Source: Mesorhizobium sp. WSM3862 | Lineage (GTDB): Bacteria > Pseudomonadota > Alphaproteobacteria > Rhizobiales > Rhizobiaceae | Length of the DNA stretch: 64,000 nucleotides | Direction of reading: 5' to 3' | Assembly: GCF_002294985.1 (NCBI RefSeq) | Contig: NZ_NSGE01000004.1 | Location: 124,001-188,000 of the forward strand | Shown: piece after piece, positions 25,711-36,708 of the stretch | Layout: each line of letters begins with the position of its first letter | Numbering within the stretch: the stretch's first letter is position 1 | Translations under genes and position numbers: made by a program | The notes under the pieces: generated by a model | What the model was told of the DNA's origin: nothing | Database searches by the model: none | What the model saw: the letters and a program-made list of their open reading frames with translations, nothing else

Positions 25711-26316
25711 TCAACATGCCTCGCGTCGGTAGATCCACAGCTGCGTAGGCGGAATGTTGCGGATGATGAAATCGAAATGCTTGACCGTGTAGTCGCCGCG
25801 GCCGGGCGGGATCGGCGACAGCGGGCCGTAGGTCAGCTGCACGATCGGCCGGCCGACGGGAATGCGGTCGAGCAGGCTTTCGATGTAGGCGATGCGCTGG
25901 GCGACAGGGAAATTGAGCAGCGGCACGCCGGAGACGACCGAATCGAACACCATGTCGCGCTTGTCGCCGAGTGTTGCGTCGAGGTTGAAGGCGTCGCCCT
26001 CGATGACGTTGACGCGCGGGTAGAGCCGGCGCAGATGGCGCACGAAGTCGGTCGAGTATTCGATCGCATAGAGGTTCTCCGGCTTCACGCCCTGGGCGAG
26101 GATGGCACGGGTGATGACGCCGGTGCCGGGGCCGACCTCCAGCACCGGCAGGCCCGATTTCGGGTTGACGATCGAGGCCATCTTGCGGGCGGTGACGGAA
26201 CTGGTGGGAACGATCGAGCCGACAGCTTTCGGCTTGTCGATCCAGCCTTTGAAGAACTTCAGCTCGTCGTCGAATTTTTCCGTCAGCGCTTTGCGCAACC
26301 CGGGACCACGTGCCAT
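25711..26316 (-). CDS. pmtA: Phosphatidylethanolamine N-methyltransferase (Sinorhizobium type)
   Basis: 201 residues. A class I SAM methyltransferase with L-E-V-G-P-G-T-G-V-I-T (motif I), A-I-E-Y-S-T-D-F and S-G-V-P-L-L-N-F-P, closely following rhizobial PmtA, which makes phosphatidylcholine from PE and SAM. ATG 26316 has GAGGAG upstream. It lies between dnaJ and pyrF, the usual rhizobial neighbourhood. It is not an rRNA dimethylase (KsgA), which is larger. Confidence 0.85.
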   Translation of the reverse strand: MARGPGLRKALTEKFDDELKFFKGWIDKPKAVGSIVPTSSVTARKMASIVNPKSGLPVLEVGPGTGVITRAILAQGVKPENLYAIEYSTDFVRHLRRLYPRVNVIEGDAFNLDATLGDKRDMVFDSVVSGVPLLNFPVAQRIAYIESLLDRIPVGRPIVQLTYGPLSPIPPGRGDYTVKHFDFIIRNIPPTQLWIYRREAC

Positions 26317-26438
26317 GCGAGCTCTCCTCAACGCTCCCCGACTCGCTACTTAGCAGCTAGGTGGAACAAGGCAAGGCAAGATCTGGCATAAGATGTTGAT
26401 GACGTTGAGGCAGCGCGTCAACCCCTGCCGCACCCCAC

Positions 26439-27569
26439 TCAGGGCTCGCCGAAGGATTCGAAAAAGTCCTTCATGCGGGCGAAGAAGCCGCTCGACTGGG
26501 GCGAATTGTCCTTCGAGGAGAGCTGCTCGAACTCTTCCAGGAGCTCGCGCTGGCGCCGCGACAGGTTCTGCGGCGTCTCGACCGCGGTCTGGATGTAGAG
26601 ATCGCCGACATTGGGCTGCCGCAGCACCGGCATGCCCTTGCCCTTCAGCCGGAACTGGCGGCCGTTCTGGGTGCCTTCCGGCACTTTCACCTTGGTCTGA
26701 GTGCCGTCAAGCGTGGTGACCTCGAACGAGCCGCCGAGGGCGGCGGTCGTCATCGAGATCGGCACCTTGCAGTAGAGGTCGGCGCCGTCGCGCTGGAAGA
26801 ATTCGTGCGGCTTGACGGCAAGGAAGATGTAGAGGTCGCCCGATGGGCCGCCGCGCAGGCCGGCCTCGCCCTCATTGGCAAGCCGGATGCGGGTTCCGTC
26901 CTCGATGCCGGCCGGGATGTTGACCGACAGCGAACGCTCCTCGGTGACGCGGCCCTGGCCGGCGCATTTCGGGCAGGGGTCTTTGATCGTCTGGCCGCGC
27001 CCCTGGCATTGCGGGCAGGTGCGCTCGATCGAGAAGAAGCCTTGCGTTGCCCGCACCTTGCCATGGCCGTGGCACATCGCGCAGGTGACCGGCTGCGTGC
27101 CGGGCTTGGCGCCGCTGCCGGAGCATTCCGAACAGGAAATCGATGCCGGCACGCGGATCTGCGCCGTCTTGCCCAAAAACGCCTCTTCCAGCGAGATTTC
27201 CATGTTGTAGCGCAGGTCGGCCCCGCGCTCGCGGCCGCCCGACGAGCGGCGCTGGCGGCCACCCATCATGTCGCCGAAAATGTCTTCGAAGATGTCGGCG
27301 AAGCCGCCGGCACCGAAGCCGTGCGCGGCGCCGTTCATGCCGCCCTGCTCGAAGGCGGCGTGGCCGAAACGGTCGTAGGCCGCGCGCTTCTGCGGGTCCT
27401 TCAGCGTCTCGTAGGCTTCGTTGATTTCCTTGAACTTGTGCTCGCAGGCATGGTCGCCGGGGTTGCGGTCGGGATGGAACTGCATGGCGAGTTTGCGGAA
27501 AGCGCTCTTCAGCTCCTTGTCGTCGGCGCCTTTTTGCACGCCCAGCGTTTCGTAGAAATCAGCTTTCAT
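26439..27569 (-). CDS. dnaJ: Chaperone DnaJ
   Basis: 376 residues, full length. It has a J domain with H-P-D-R-N-P-G-D, a Gly/Phe-rich linker, the four C-x-x-C-x-G-x-G zinc repeats (starting C-S-E-C-S-G-S-G) and the C-terminal substrate domains. It delivers clients to DnaK and stimulates its ATPase. It is separated from dnaK by 221 bp containing a terminator, so it probably also has its own promoter. Confidence 0.97.
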   Translation of the reverse strand: MKADFYETLGVQKGADDKELKSAFRKLAMQFHPDRNPGDHACEHKFKEINEAYETLKDPQKRAAYDRFGHAAFEQGGMNGAAHGFGAGGFADIFEDIFGDMMGGRQRRSSGGRERGADLRYNMEISLEEAFLGKTAQIRVPASISCSECSGSGAKPGTQPVTCAMCHGHGKVRATQGFFSIERTCPQCQGRGQTIKDPCPKCAGQGRVTEERSLSVNIPAGIEDGTRIRLANEGEAGLRGGPSGDLYIFLAVKPHEFFQRDGADLYCKVPISMTTAALGGSFEVTTLDGTQTKVKVPEGTQNGRQFRLKGKGMPVLRQPNVGDLYIQTAVETPQNLSRRQRELLEEFEQLSSKDNSPQSSGFFARMKDFFESFGEP

Positions 27570-27737
27570 TTTTTCCCGCTGTCCGGATGCTCAATGTCTT
27601 CAAGCATTGTCGCGTCGTCGCCGGCACGTTGTTCGATTTAGGAGCGATGTTGCCCGGATGCCAGAGCCGAGCCGGGCTCACCGGTGTTTTTCCGTCAATT
27701 TTTGGGCCAGGTCCGCAGTTTTTTCGGTGAAGGTTGC

Positions 27738-27766
27738 AAAAAAGCCCGGCCTTGCGCCGGGCTTTT
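27738..27766 (-). terminator. Intrinsic terminator of dnaK
   Basis: Read on the minus strand: an 11-bp stem (AAAAGCCCGGC / GCCGGGCTTTT), a GCAAG loop and a run of six T residues, 25 bp after the dnaK stop. It should limit readthrough from dnaK into dnaJ. Confidence 0.85.
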
Positions 27767-27790
27767 CGCATTATGTGGCCGTCACCCGGC

Positions 27791-29707
<1,917 letters not shown>

Positions 29708-29828
29708 TGTTCTAGTCTCTCCTCTAAGCAGGCTCTCAGGACCCTGATAAGGCGTTCCGACGAAAGCCCCTGTTCACAAGAAATTCCGCCACGGTCCCCG
29801 GGTTTTCAAGGCCGGGCGGTTGGCGCGT

Positions 29829-29857
29829 ATATAAGAACAGGCGGCACGAGGCGCAAG
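29829..29857 (-). promoter_or_regulatory. RpoH-type heat-shock promoter of dnaK
   Basis: On the minus strand: CTTG (-35), an 18-bp spacer and CTTATAT (-10), matching the alphaproteobacterial sigma-32 consensus CTTG-N17/18-CYTAT. It is 122 bp ahead of the dnaK start. No CIRCE element is seen. The remainder of the 390-bp gap 29708-30097 contains no gene that I can support. Confidence 0.7.
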
Positions 29858-30097
29858 CATCCTGCGCAACGCATCCACCAAGCCGATCCCCTGCCGGGAA
29901 CGGTGCTAAATCGCCAATTTTGCGGCCGATTTGCCGCCCGATACGCCCGGACCGACGTAAATCCGGCGCGGGCAAAAACGTCGCAGTCGCCATGATCGGG
30001 GCGTGAATGCCTGCGAACGGAGTTGCGCGGAGCTTCAGAAAGATGTGTTTTCCGCCGGCGATCGCTCTTTCGCCCCGGCTGACAGGCGGCCCAGCGG

Positions 30098-31096
30098 TCA
30101 GGCCGCTTGCGACATCGATCTGTGCACGTCTGCCAGGATCTCGAAGGAGCGCACCCGCGCGGTGTGGTCGAACATCTGCGCCGTCACCATCAATTCGTCG
30201 GCGCCGGTGCGGCGCACGAAGGCGTCGATGCCCTGGCGCACCGTTTCCGGCGCGCCGACGACGGCGCAGGACAGCGCCTGGGCCAGCATGGATTTGGCCA
30301 CGGGATCGAGGTCGCGGTCGTAGTTTTCGACCGGCGGCGGCAGCTGGCCGGGCCGGCCGCTGCGCAGGTTGACGAAGGCCTGCTGCAGCGAGGTGAACAA
30401 AAGCTTCGCCTCGGCATCGGTGGGTGCCGCAAAGACATTGACGCCGAGCATCACATAAGGCCTGTCGAGCTGCGCCGACGGCTGGAAGCGGGTGCGATAG
30501 ACCTCCAGCGCGTGGTCGAGTTCGGCCGGCGCGAAATGCGAGGCGAAAGCATAAGGCAGCCCAAGCAGCGCCGCGAGCTGCGCGCCATAGAGGCTGGAGC
30601 CAAGGATCCAGACCGGCACGTCCTGGCCTTCGCCCGGCACCGCGCGGATGCGCTGACCTTCCTCGGCCGGCTGGAAATAGCCCATCAGCTCGACCACGTC
30701 CTGGGGGAAGTTGTCGCTGGCCTCCAGGTTGCGGCGAAGCGCCCGCGCCGTCATCATATCGGTGCCTGGCGCGCGGCCGAGGCCGAGATCGATGCGGCCT
30801 GGGAAAAGTGCTGCCAGCGTGCCGAACTGCTCGGCAATTACCAGTGGCGCATGGTTGGGCAGCATGATGCCGCCGGCGCCGACGCGGATAGTCTTCGTCC
30901 CGCCGGCGACATGGGCGATCACAACCGACGTCGCGGCACTGGCAATGCCCGGCATGTTGTGGTGCTCGGCGAGCCAGTAGCGCTTGTAGCCAAGCCGCTC
31001 GGCATGGCGGGCAAGGTCGAGCGAATTGGCCAGCGACCGCGAGGCATTGCTGCCTTGCGTGATCGGCGACAGGTCGAGAACCGAAAGGGCCGTCAT
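30098..31096 (-). CDS. LLM class flavin-dependent oxidoreductase
   Basis: 332 residues, a luciferase-like TIM barrel. Typical family blocks: L-S-V-L-D-L-S-P-I at the start, [22 protein letters not shown] and [13 protein letters not shown]. These belong to the MsnO8-like group, which use reduced FMN from a separate reductase. Substrate unknown. It starts 3 nt after the stop of a 63-codon gene and is likely co-transcribed with it. Confidence 0.9.
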   Translation of the reverse strand: MTALSVLDLSPITQGSNASRSLANSLDLARHAERLGYKRYWLAEHHNMPGIASAATSVVIAHVAGGTKTIRVGAGGIMLPNHAPLVIAEQFGTLAALFPGRIDLGLGRAPGTDMMTARALRRNLEASDNFPQDVVELMGYFQPAEEGQRIRAVPGEGQDVPVWILGSSLYGAQLAALLGLPYAFASHFAPAELDHALEVYRTRFQPSAQLDRPYVMLGVNVFAAPTDAEAKLLFTSLQQAFVNLRSGRPGQLPPPVENYDRDLDPVAKSMLAQALSCAVVGAPETVRQGIDAFVRRTGADELMVTAQMFDHTARVRSFEILADVHRSMSQAA

Positions 31097-31099
31097 TGG

Positions 31100-31291
31100 T
31101 CAGGTCTCCACGATTTGCTTCTGCCGCAACCGGGCCTCGAATTCGGCGCGGTCGGGAATGACGATGGCGAACTGGCCTTCCAGCACGTCGGCGAGTCCGG
31201 TCGCCGAGGCGATTTCCCGCTGCTCGCTGCGGCCGCCGAGATGATGGATAGACAGGCGGTTGTTGCGCAGCGCGAGATCGAAGTCATTCAT
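31100..31291 (-). CDS. Small hypothetical protein upstream of the LLM gene
   Basis: 63 residues (M-N-D-F-D-L-A-L-R-N-N-R-L-S at the start; E-F-E-A-R-L-R-Q-K-Q-I-V-E-T at the end). No domain, signal or membrane segment is recognised. The gap to the next ATG is only 3 nt, the main reason to call it. A ribosome site is not clear, so it may instead be a leader peptide or not translated. Confidence 0.4.
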   Translation of the reverse strand: MNDFDLALRNNRLSIHHLGGRSEQREIASATGLADVLEGQFAIVIPDRAEFEARLRQKQIVET

Positions 31292-31378
31292 GCAGGCGGG
31301 TCCGGCTAGACCGGACCGATATAGGCACTCGCCATGGGCGCCGCAAACAGCGGCCGGACATGCAGATTGGGCCAGGCC

Positions 31379-32548
31379 TCACGCGCCGGATTTGTGGTTG
31401 TTATCGCCGGCCTCGTCGTCGATCGCCATGGTCTGCTGCGCGGCGAGGAAATTGCCGACATGGCTGAGGCCATCGAAATGGTCGCAGAACACCTTGATGA
31501 CCACCAGCAGCGGCACCGCCATCAGCGCGCCGACGAAACCCCAGAGCCATGACCAGAAGGCGATGGCGATGAAGATCGCCACCGCGTTTATCTCGAGCCG
31601 CCGGCCGACCACCGTCGGGGTCACGAACTGGCCCTCGACGATGTCGCACAACAAAACGAAGGCGGGTGCCAGCAACGCGTAGGGGATCGTATCGAAGCTG
31701 ATCAGCGCGATGATCGTGACCAGCAGCAAGGTGATCAGCCCGCCGACATAGGGCAGGAAGTTGAGCAGCGCCGCGGCCGCGCCCCAGACCTGCGGGTTCG
31801 GCATCCCAAGTCCCCAAAGGCCAAGTCCGATCACCGTGCCGAGGCCGGCATTGATGGCCGCCACGGTAAGCAGGTAATGGGAAATCTCGTGCTCGACGTC
31901 ATAGACGATGCGCAGCGCGCGCTTCTTGTCGCTGAGGTGGGCGAAGGACTGGACGATCTTCTCGTAGAACAAGGTGCCGGAGGCGAGCAGGAACAGCGAC
32001 AGCACGAAGACGAGGGTGATGCTCGTGCCGGCCCCCAGAATGTTGCTGGCCGCCGTCGACAGGATGCCGGACGGAGCCAGCGCGACCTTCTGCACACCCG
32101 GTTCCTGCGATGTCTCGGTCAGGGCCTGCAGTTGACGCGAGAGATCCATGACCCTCTCCAGCGGACGCTTGAACGGCGCCAGCCGCTCGGTGAGTTGCTC
32201 GCCGATCGAGTAGCTGTTGTTGATGAGGTCGATGACCGGGCCACTGAGCAGGTAACCGGCGCTGGCGAAGACGAAGAGGGACAGCAAAACCAGCAGCGTC
32301 GCGGAGGCGACTTCTGGGATGCCGCGCTTGCGCAGGAAGCGCACGATCGGGGTCAGCGTCAGCGCCAGCAGGAAGGCGAGGATCACCGGCATGAAGAAGG
32401 CGCGGGCCAAATAAAGCGCGGCGATCGTTATCAGCACGAAGATGCCGATCAGCAGCAATCGAATCAGGCGCAATTCGGCGCGGGCGCTGGCGCGCTCGTC
32501 CGGGCTTTCGGCAACGTTCGAACCCGAAGCGCTCGTTTCGACCTTCAT
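31379..32548 (-). CDS. AI-2E family transporter (PerM/TqsA type)
   Basis: 389 residues, about eight membrane segments. The N-terminal pair (L-L-L-I-G-I-F-V-L-I-T-I and F-M-P-V-I-L-A-F-L-L-A-L-T-L-T-P-I), a soluble loop, then F-V-L-S-L-F-L-L-A-S-G-T and the C-terminal V-E-G-Q-F-V-T-P-T-V-V-G-R block characterise the family. Members range from autoinducer-2 export to Na+/H+ antiport, so the cargo is not assigned. ATG 32548 follows GAGGGA. Confidence 0.9.
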   Translation of the reverse strand: MKVETSASGSNVAESPDERASARAELRLIRLLLIGIFVLITIAALYLARAFFMPVILAFLLALTLTPIVRFLRKRGIPEVASATLLVLLSLFVFASAGYLLSGPVIDLINNSYSIGEQLTERLAPFKRPLERVMDLSRQLQALTETSQEPGVQKVALAPSGILSTAASNILGAGTSITLVFVLSLFLLASGTLFYEKIVQSFAHLSDKKRALRIVYDVEHEISHYLLTVAAINAGLGTVIGLGLWGLGMPNPQVWGAAAALLNFLPYVGGLITLLLVTIIALISFDTIPYALLAPAFVLLCDIVEGQFVTPTVVGRRLEINAVAIFIAIAFWSWLWGFVGALMAVPLLVVIKVFCDHFDGLSHVGNFLAAQQTMAIDDEAGDNNHKSGA

Positions 32549-32639
32549 CCGTTCCCTCGCGATCGCCGAGGAAAACGTACGCGCCGCCGCCAAGGTTCCT
32601 TAGCCGGCGGTGAGGGCGCATCTTGCCGGGCAGGCGTCC

Positions 32640-33698
32640 TCAGGCGACGGGCGCCGGCGCGGCCTTCGCCGTTTCCTTGCGCACGACCGGCGCCACCTTG
32701 GTGCCGTAGAGCTCGATCGCCTTCATGACCTTGGCATGCGGCATGGTGCCGATCGCCATCTGCAACAGGAAGCGGTCGTTGCCGAAGATCTTGTGCTGGG
32801 CGACGATCTTTTCCGCCACCTGTTCGGGATTTCCGACGAACAGCGCGCCGTTCGGCCCGCGCGACTGATCGAAATGCGCCCGCGAGGTCGGCCCCCAGCC
32901 GCGCTCGCGGCCGATGCGGTTCATCACCTCGGCCTGCGGTGCGTAGAAATCGTCGGCCGCCTTCTCGGTCGTCTCGCCGACGAAGCCATGCACGTTCAAG
33001 CTGGTCGCGAGCGAGGCGGGATCGTTGCCGGCGCGCCTTGCCGCCTCGCGACAGATCTCGAACAGCGGCGCGAAGCGGGCCGGCTCGCCGCCGATGATGG
33101 CAAGCGCCAGCGGCAGGCCGAGCACGCCGGCGCGGGCGGCGGACTGCGGCGTCCCGCCAATGGCGATCCAGATCGGCAGCTTGTCCCGGAAAGGTCGGGG
33201 ATAGACGCCGCGGCCGTTGATCGGCGCGCGCAGCTTGCCCTGCCACGTCACCTTCACCTGGTCGCGGATGGCAAGCAGGAGATCGAGCTTCTCGGCGAAG
33301 AGCTCGTCATAGTCCTCGAGATTGTAACCGAACAGCGGAAACGATTCGATGAAGGAGCCGCGCCCGGCCATGATCTCGGCGCGGCCGCCGGACAGAAGGT
33401 CGAGCGTCGCGAACTGCTGGAAGACCCGCACCGGATCGTCGGAAGAAAGCACCGTGACCGCGCTGGTGAGCTTGATCCGCTTCGTCCGCTCCGCGGCCGC
33501 GGCCAGCGCCACGACCGGCGCCGAGGCCGCATAGTCGGGGCGATGGTGTTCGCCGAGGCCGAACACGTCGAGACCGACCTGGTCGGCCAGCTCGACCTCC
33601 TCGATCAGGTTGCGCAGCCGTTCGTGCGGGCCGATGGCGCCGGGGCCCGGCTCCGGGCTGACATCCGCGAAAGTGTAGAGGCCAAGTTCCATTTTCAT
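32640..33698 (-). CDS. LLM class flavin-dependent oxidoreductase
   Basis: 352 residues; second luciferase-like protein in this area but from a different subgroup ([10 protein letters not shown] at the start, [24 protein letters not shown]). A Lys/Ala/Pro tail follows the barrel. ATG 33698 has AGGA close by. Single gene; the substrate is unknown. It is unlikely to be light-emitting because no lux partner is present. Confidence 0.9.
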   Translation of the reverse strand: MKMELGLYTFADVSPEPGPGAIGPHERLRNLIEEVELADQVGLDVFGLGEHHRPDYAASAPVVALAAAAERTKRIKLTSAVTVLSSDDPVRVFQQFATLDLLSGGRAEIMAGRGSFIESFPLFGYNLEDYDELFAEKLDLLLAIRDQVKVTWQGKLRAPINGRGVYPRPFRDKLPIWIAIGGTPQSAARAGVLGLPLALAIIGGEPARFAPLFEICREAARRAGNDPASLATSLNVHGFVGETTEKAADDFYAPQAEVMNRIGRERGWGPTSRAHFDQSRGPNGALFVGNPEQVAEKIVAQHKIFGNDRFLLQMAIGTMPHAKVMKAIELYGTKVAPVVRKETAKAAPAPVA

Positions 33699-33918
33699 GC
33701 ATCCTGATGCGCCGCTTGGGCGTTGATTGTTGGCGCTAGAGGTAGCGAGCGGCCCCCAGAGCCGCCAGAGGCGCGATTTGTGAACAGTGCATCGCGCCGC
33801 GACGACGTATCCCGACGGCAACAGCCCAGATTTTCATGGCTGGCATACCGTTTTGGCGCTTGAACTCACCGCTTTCCCGCGTATGTAAGCGTCGCGAATT
33901 GACTTCAGGGAAGTGGAC

Positions 33919-34347
33919 TTGGCTATTTACAGGGAAAAAGACATATTCGAGCGGCGCAACGCCGCGAACGAGGCAAAGAAGGCGCTCCTGGAGCGCTTCA
34001 AGTCAAAGCCGGCGGCGGACGATCCAGCGGTTCTGGCGCGTCAGGCGGAACGCAAGGCGATCCTCGAGGCCCGTGCGATCCGCGAGGCCGAGAAGGCCCG
34101 ATTGAAGCAGGAAAAGCTGGCGCGCGAAGCGGCCGAGAAGGCTGAACGCGAGGCAGTGGCCGAAGCGGCCCGTATTGCTGCCGAAGAGGCAGCGGCTGCC
34201 GAGGCCAAGATCCGCGAAGCCGAGGAAACCGAACGCATCGCCCGCCTGCTCGCCGAGGAGGCCGAACGCAAGGCCAAGCGCGATGCGCGCTACGCCGCCC
34301 GCAAGGCGCGCGTCGGTCGCACGCCTCCTGGCTTCTCGGCCCGCTAG
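33919..34347 (+). CDS. DUF6481-type charged helical protein
   Basis: 142 residues from a TTG start at 33919; a GTG at 33913 is also possible, but AGGGAAG is better spaced from TTG. After R-E-K-D-I-F-E-R-R-N-A-A the protein is almost entirely Ala/Glu/Arg/Lys with heptad-like spacing, a long single helix or coiled coil. Rhizobial proteins of this composition are often annotated DUF6481; no activity is known. A soluble cytoplasmic location is expected. Confidence 0.7.
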   Translation: MAIYREKDIFERRNAANEAKKALLERFKSKPAADDPAVLARQAERKAILEARAIREAEKARLKQEKLAREAAEKAEREAVAEAARIAAEEAAAAEAKIREAEETERIARLLAEEAERKAKRDARYAARKARVGRTPPGFSAR

Positions 34348-34412
34348 GTTCGAGTTCGTTCGAAAAATGATTCAGGGTCGCCAGGAGCGGCCCTGAGTGC
34401 GTTCGTGCTGCA

Positions 34413-34727
34413 TCAGGCGACGAGCTTCAGCCCGACGATGCCGCAGACGATCAGCCCGATGCAGGCAAGCCGCACCGCGGTCGCCGGCTCGCCGAGCAGC
34501 CATATGCCGAGCAAGGCCGTGCCGACAGTGCCGATGCCGGTCCACACCGCATAAGCGGTGCCGACGGGCAATGTCTTCAACGCAAGCCCGAGCAGGCCAA
34601 GGCTGACGATCATCGAGACGATTGTGAGCACGGTCGGCAGCGGCTTCGAGAAACCATCGGTATATTTGAGGCCGATCGCCCAGCCGATCTCGAACAGGCC
34701 AGCGAAGAAAAGGAAGATCCAGGACAT
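34413..34727 (-). CDS. gdx: Guanidinium exporter (SugE/Gdx, small multidrug resistance family)
   Basis: 104 residues with four membrane segments. The SMR signature [19 protein letters not shown] has the coupling glutamate at 13, followed by [11 protein letters not shown]. The Gdx subtype exports guanidinium in exchange for protons. The guanidine-II riboswitch in its leader (34776-34819) independently supports the substrate. ATG 34727 is chosen because it gives M-S-W-I-F-L. Also known as sugE. Confidence 0.92.
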   Translation of the reverse strand: MSWIFLFFAGLFEIGWAIGLKYTDGFSKPLPTVLTIVSMIVSLGLLGLALKTLPVGTAYAVWTGIGTVGTALLGIWLLGEPATAVRLACIGLIVCGIVGLKLVA

Positions 34728-34775
34728 CGCGAACGCTCCATCGATCGAGCATCGAATGCTCGACGTTTGACGTGG

Positions 34776-34819
34776 CGGGTCGTCCCGGCCGGGTTTCGGG
34801 GAAGCGAGGTCGTCCTCGC
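34776..34819 (-). promoter_or_regulatory. Guanidine-II (mini-ykkC) riboswitch
   Basis: On the minus strand two hairpins each present an ACGA loop: GCGAGG-ACGA-CCTCGC (34819-34804) and CGGG-ACGA-CCCG (34787-34776), separated by 16 nt. Twin ACGR-loop hairpins define this class, which binds guanidinium through loop-loop dimerisation and turns on exporters. It ends 48 bp before the gdx ATG. No terminator is visible, so translational control is likely. Confidence 0.88.
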
Positions 34820-34924
34820 GGTACCGATATAGTGAGTTCTGTACCCCGATCAACAAAACACCGGCAGCATTCGGCATGCCGCCGGTTCAAATCCGCATCG
34901 AGACGGATCGGCCGCGCTGACGGC

Positions 34925-35050
34925 CTACTTCTCCTTGATGCGCATCGCCTTGACCGGCGGCGCCTTCGGAGCCGGGGCCGCGGCCGGTTTCTTGGCGTCC
35001 TTTTTCGGCTTGCGGGGTTCCTTGCCCGCCTTCATCGCACCTTTCGCCAT
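34925..35050 (-). CDS. Very small Lys/Ala/Pro-rich protein
   Basis: 41 residues: M-A-K-G-A-M-K-A-G-K-E-P-R-K, an Ala/Pro/Lys middle and the end A-M-R-I-K-E-K. It is strongly basic and probably disordered. Support comes from GGAGGAG 7-13 bases before the ATG and from the codon pattern; tiny proteins of this composition are common in rhizobial genomes. It could bind nucleic acid, but this is a guess from charge alone. Confidence 0.6.
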   Translation of the reverse strand: MAKGAMKAGKEPRKPKKDAKKPAAAPAPKAPPVKAMRIKEK

Positions 35051-35294
35051 GATTCGCTCCTCCGATTTGTGGGCAGCACAAGTGAAACAAGAGAAGCGCC
35101 CGACCGCAAGAGGCCGCTTGCAGCTTCGAAAGCCGGCTTGCGCTATGTCAACCGTTTTCCCTTGATCCCGCGACCTCGGGATCGATCAGGCAACAGAAAT
35201 GCATAGGGGCATCTGAACCTCGGAGCGGCTGGCGCATTGTCGGTGGAGCTTTGGGCGGCGGCTGAGCTCCCACTTGGAAGAGGATCGGAAGCGC

Positions 35295-36254
35295 ATGGCA
35301 GGGCATAGCGGCTCGAAAAGAGTGATCTACGCCGCGCTCGCCGGCAATGTTGCGATCGCCCTGACCAAATTCGCCGCAGCGTTCTTCACAGGCTCTTCAG
35401 CCATGCTGTCGGAGGGCGTGCATTCGCTGGTCGACACCGGCAATGGCGCGCTTCTGCTTTACGGCATGCGCCGTGCCGCGCGCCCGCCCGACCGCACGCA
35501 TCCGCTCGGACACGGACGCGAACTCTATTTCTGGAGCTTTATCGTCGCGCTTCTGGTTTTCGCGCTGGGCGCGGGCGTTTCCTTCTATGAGGGCGTGATC
35601 CACATCATGGCGCCCGAGCCGATCGTCAACGCCAAGGTCAACTACATCGTGCTTGGTCTTTCTTTTCTGTTCGAAGGCAGTTCCTGGCTGGTGGCGCTGA
35701 AGGAGTTCCGGGGACAGAAGGGAAGGCTGGGTTGGTTCGAGGCGGTCCGGATGAGCAAGGATCCCAGCATCTACACGGTGCTGTTCGAGGACAGCGCCGC
35801 GCTGCTCGGCCTCGTCGTCGCCTTCGTCGGCATCCTGTCTGCCGAACTCCTGGGTATCCCCGAGCTCGACGGCGCCGGCTCGATCGGCATCGCCGTCATC
35901 CTGGGCGCCACCGCCATCTTCTTGGCGCGCGAGAGCAAGGGTCTGCTCATCGGTGAGCCCGCTTCGCCCGAGGTGCAGCGCAAGGTTCTGGCGATCGCTC
36001 AGGAAGACCCGGCCGTGCAGCGGGCGAACGGCATACTGAGCGTCCATATCGGCCCGGAGGAGATCGTCGCAGGCCTAAGCATCGAATTCGAGGATCATCT
36101 CACGGCGCCTGAGATCGAAGCCTGCGTTGAACGCCTGGAGGCGCGACTGAAAAGCGACATGCCCGAAATCACCAGGCTGTTCGTCAAGCCGCAGGCGACC
36201 GGCACATGGGAGCGCAGGCGTAAGGCTATCGCCCGGGCCTTCGAAGAGGATTAG
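35295..36254 (+). CDS. Cation diffusion facilitator family transporter
   Basis: 319 residues. Membrane part with S-A-M-L-S-E-G-V-H-S-L-V-D-T-G-N (metal-site segment), H-P-L-G-H-G-R-E-L-Y-F-W and F-E-D-S-A-A-L-L-G-L, then a cytoplasmic C-terminal domain. CDF proteins expel Zn, Mn, Fe or Co by proton exchange. The first membrane site has H-x-x-V-D and the later one E-D-x-x-A rather than the H-x-x-x-D of Zn exporters, so the metal is open. ATG 35295; the GFA gene follows 34 bp later. Confidence 0.9.
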   Translation: MAGHSGSKRVIYAALAGNVAIALTKFAAAFFTGSSAMLSEGVHSLVDTGNGALLLYGMRRAARPPDRTHPLGHGRELYFWSFIVALLVFALGAGVSFYEGVIHIMAPEPIVNAKVNYIVLGLSFLFEGSSWLVALKEFRGQKGRLGWFEAVRMSKDPSIYTVLFEDSAALLGLVVAFVGILSAELLGIPELDGAGSIGIAVILGATAIFLARESKGLLIGEPASPEVQRKVLAIAQEDPAVQRANGILSVHIGPEEIVAGLSIEFEDHLTAPEIEACVERLEARLKSDMPEITRLFVKPQATGTWERRRKAIARAFEED

Positions 36255-36288
36255 ATTTGAGCGAAGCAATCTTTTGGGAGCATGCCGA

Positions 36289-36693
36289 ATGAGAATCGAC
36301 GGCGGGTGTCATTGCGGCGCCATCACCTACGAAGCGGAGGTCGATCCCGAAAAGACCTCGATCTGCCATTGCACCGATTGCCAGCAACTGACGGGAACGG
36401 CCTTTCGCGTGACGGTGGGCGCGCCAGAAGAGGATTACCGGATTACCAAGGGCACGCCGAAGGTCTACATCAAGACCGGATCCAGCGGCGCCAAGCGCGC
36501 TCAGGGGTTTTGCGGCGAATGCGGATCGCATCTCTATGCCACGTCGGTTGGCGATGGACCGAAAATCTACGGCATTCGGGTGGGCACGGCGCGCCAGCGC
36601 GACCAGCTGGTGCCGAGAAGACAGGTTTGGCACCGCTCGGCGTTGCACTGGCTGCCGGAAATCGAAGGCATCACCACCATCGAGGAGCAGTAA
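36289..36693 (+). CDS. GFA family (CENP-V/Gfa-like) zinc protein
   Basis: 134 residues. The zinc-binding pattern is complete: G-G-C-H-C-G near the start, C-H-C-T-D-C in the middle and F-C-G-E-C-G-S-H after residue 75. The founding member was reported as a glutathione-dependent formaldehyde-activating protein, but many members have no proven activity. GGGAG precedes ATG 36289. It converges with rmuC, with 15 bp between stops. Confidence 0.9.
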   Translation: MRIDGGCHCGAITYEAEVDPEKTSICHCTDCQQLTGTAFRVTVGAPEEDYRITKGTPKVYIKTGSSGAKRAQGFCGECGSHLYATSVGDGPKIYGIRVGTARQRDQLVPRRQVWHRSALHWLPEIEGITTIEEQ

Positions 36694-36708
36694 CGGAGTT
36701 ACGACAGC

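Noticed and set aside
34883..34894. GGTTCAAATCC, like a tRNA T-loop
   Set aside because: No acceptor stem, anticodon arm or D-loop can be built around it.
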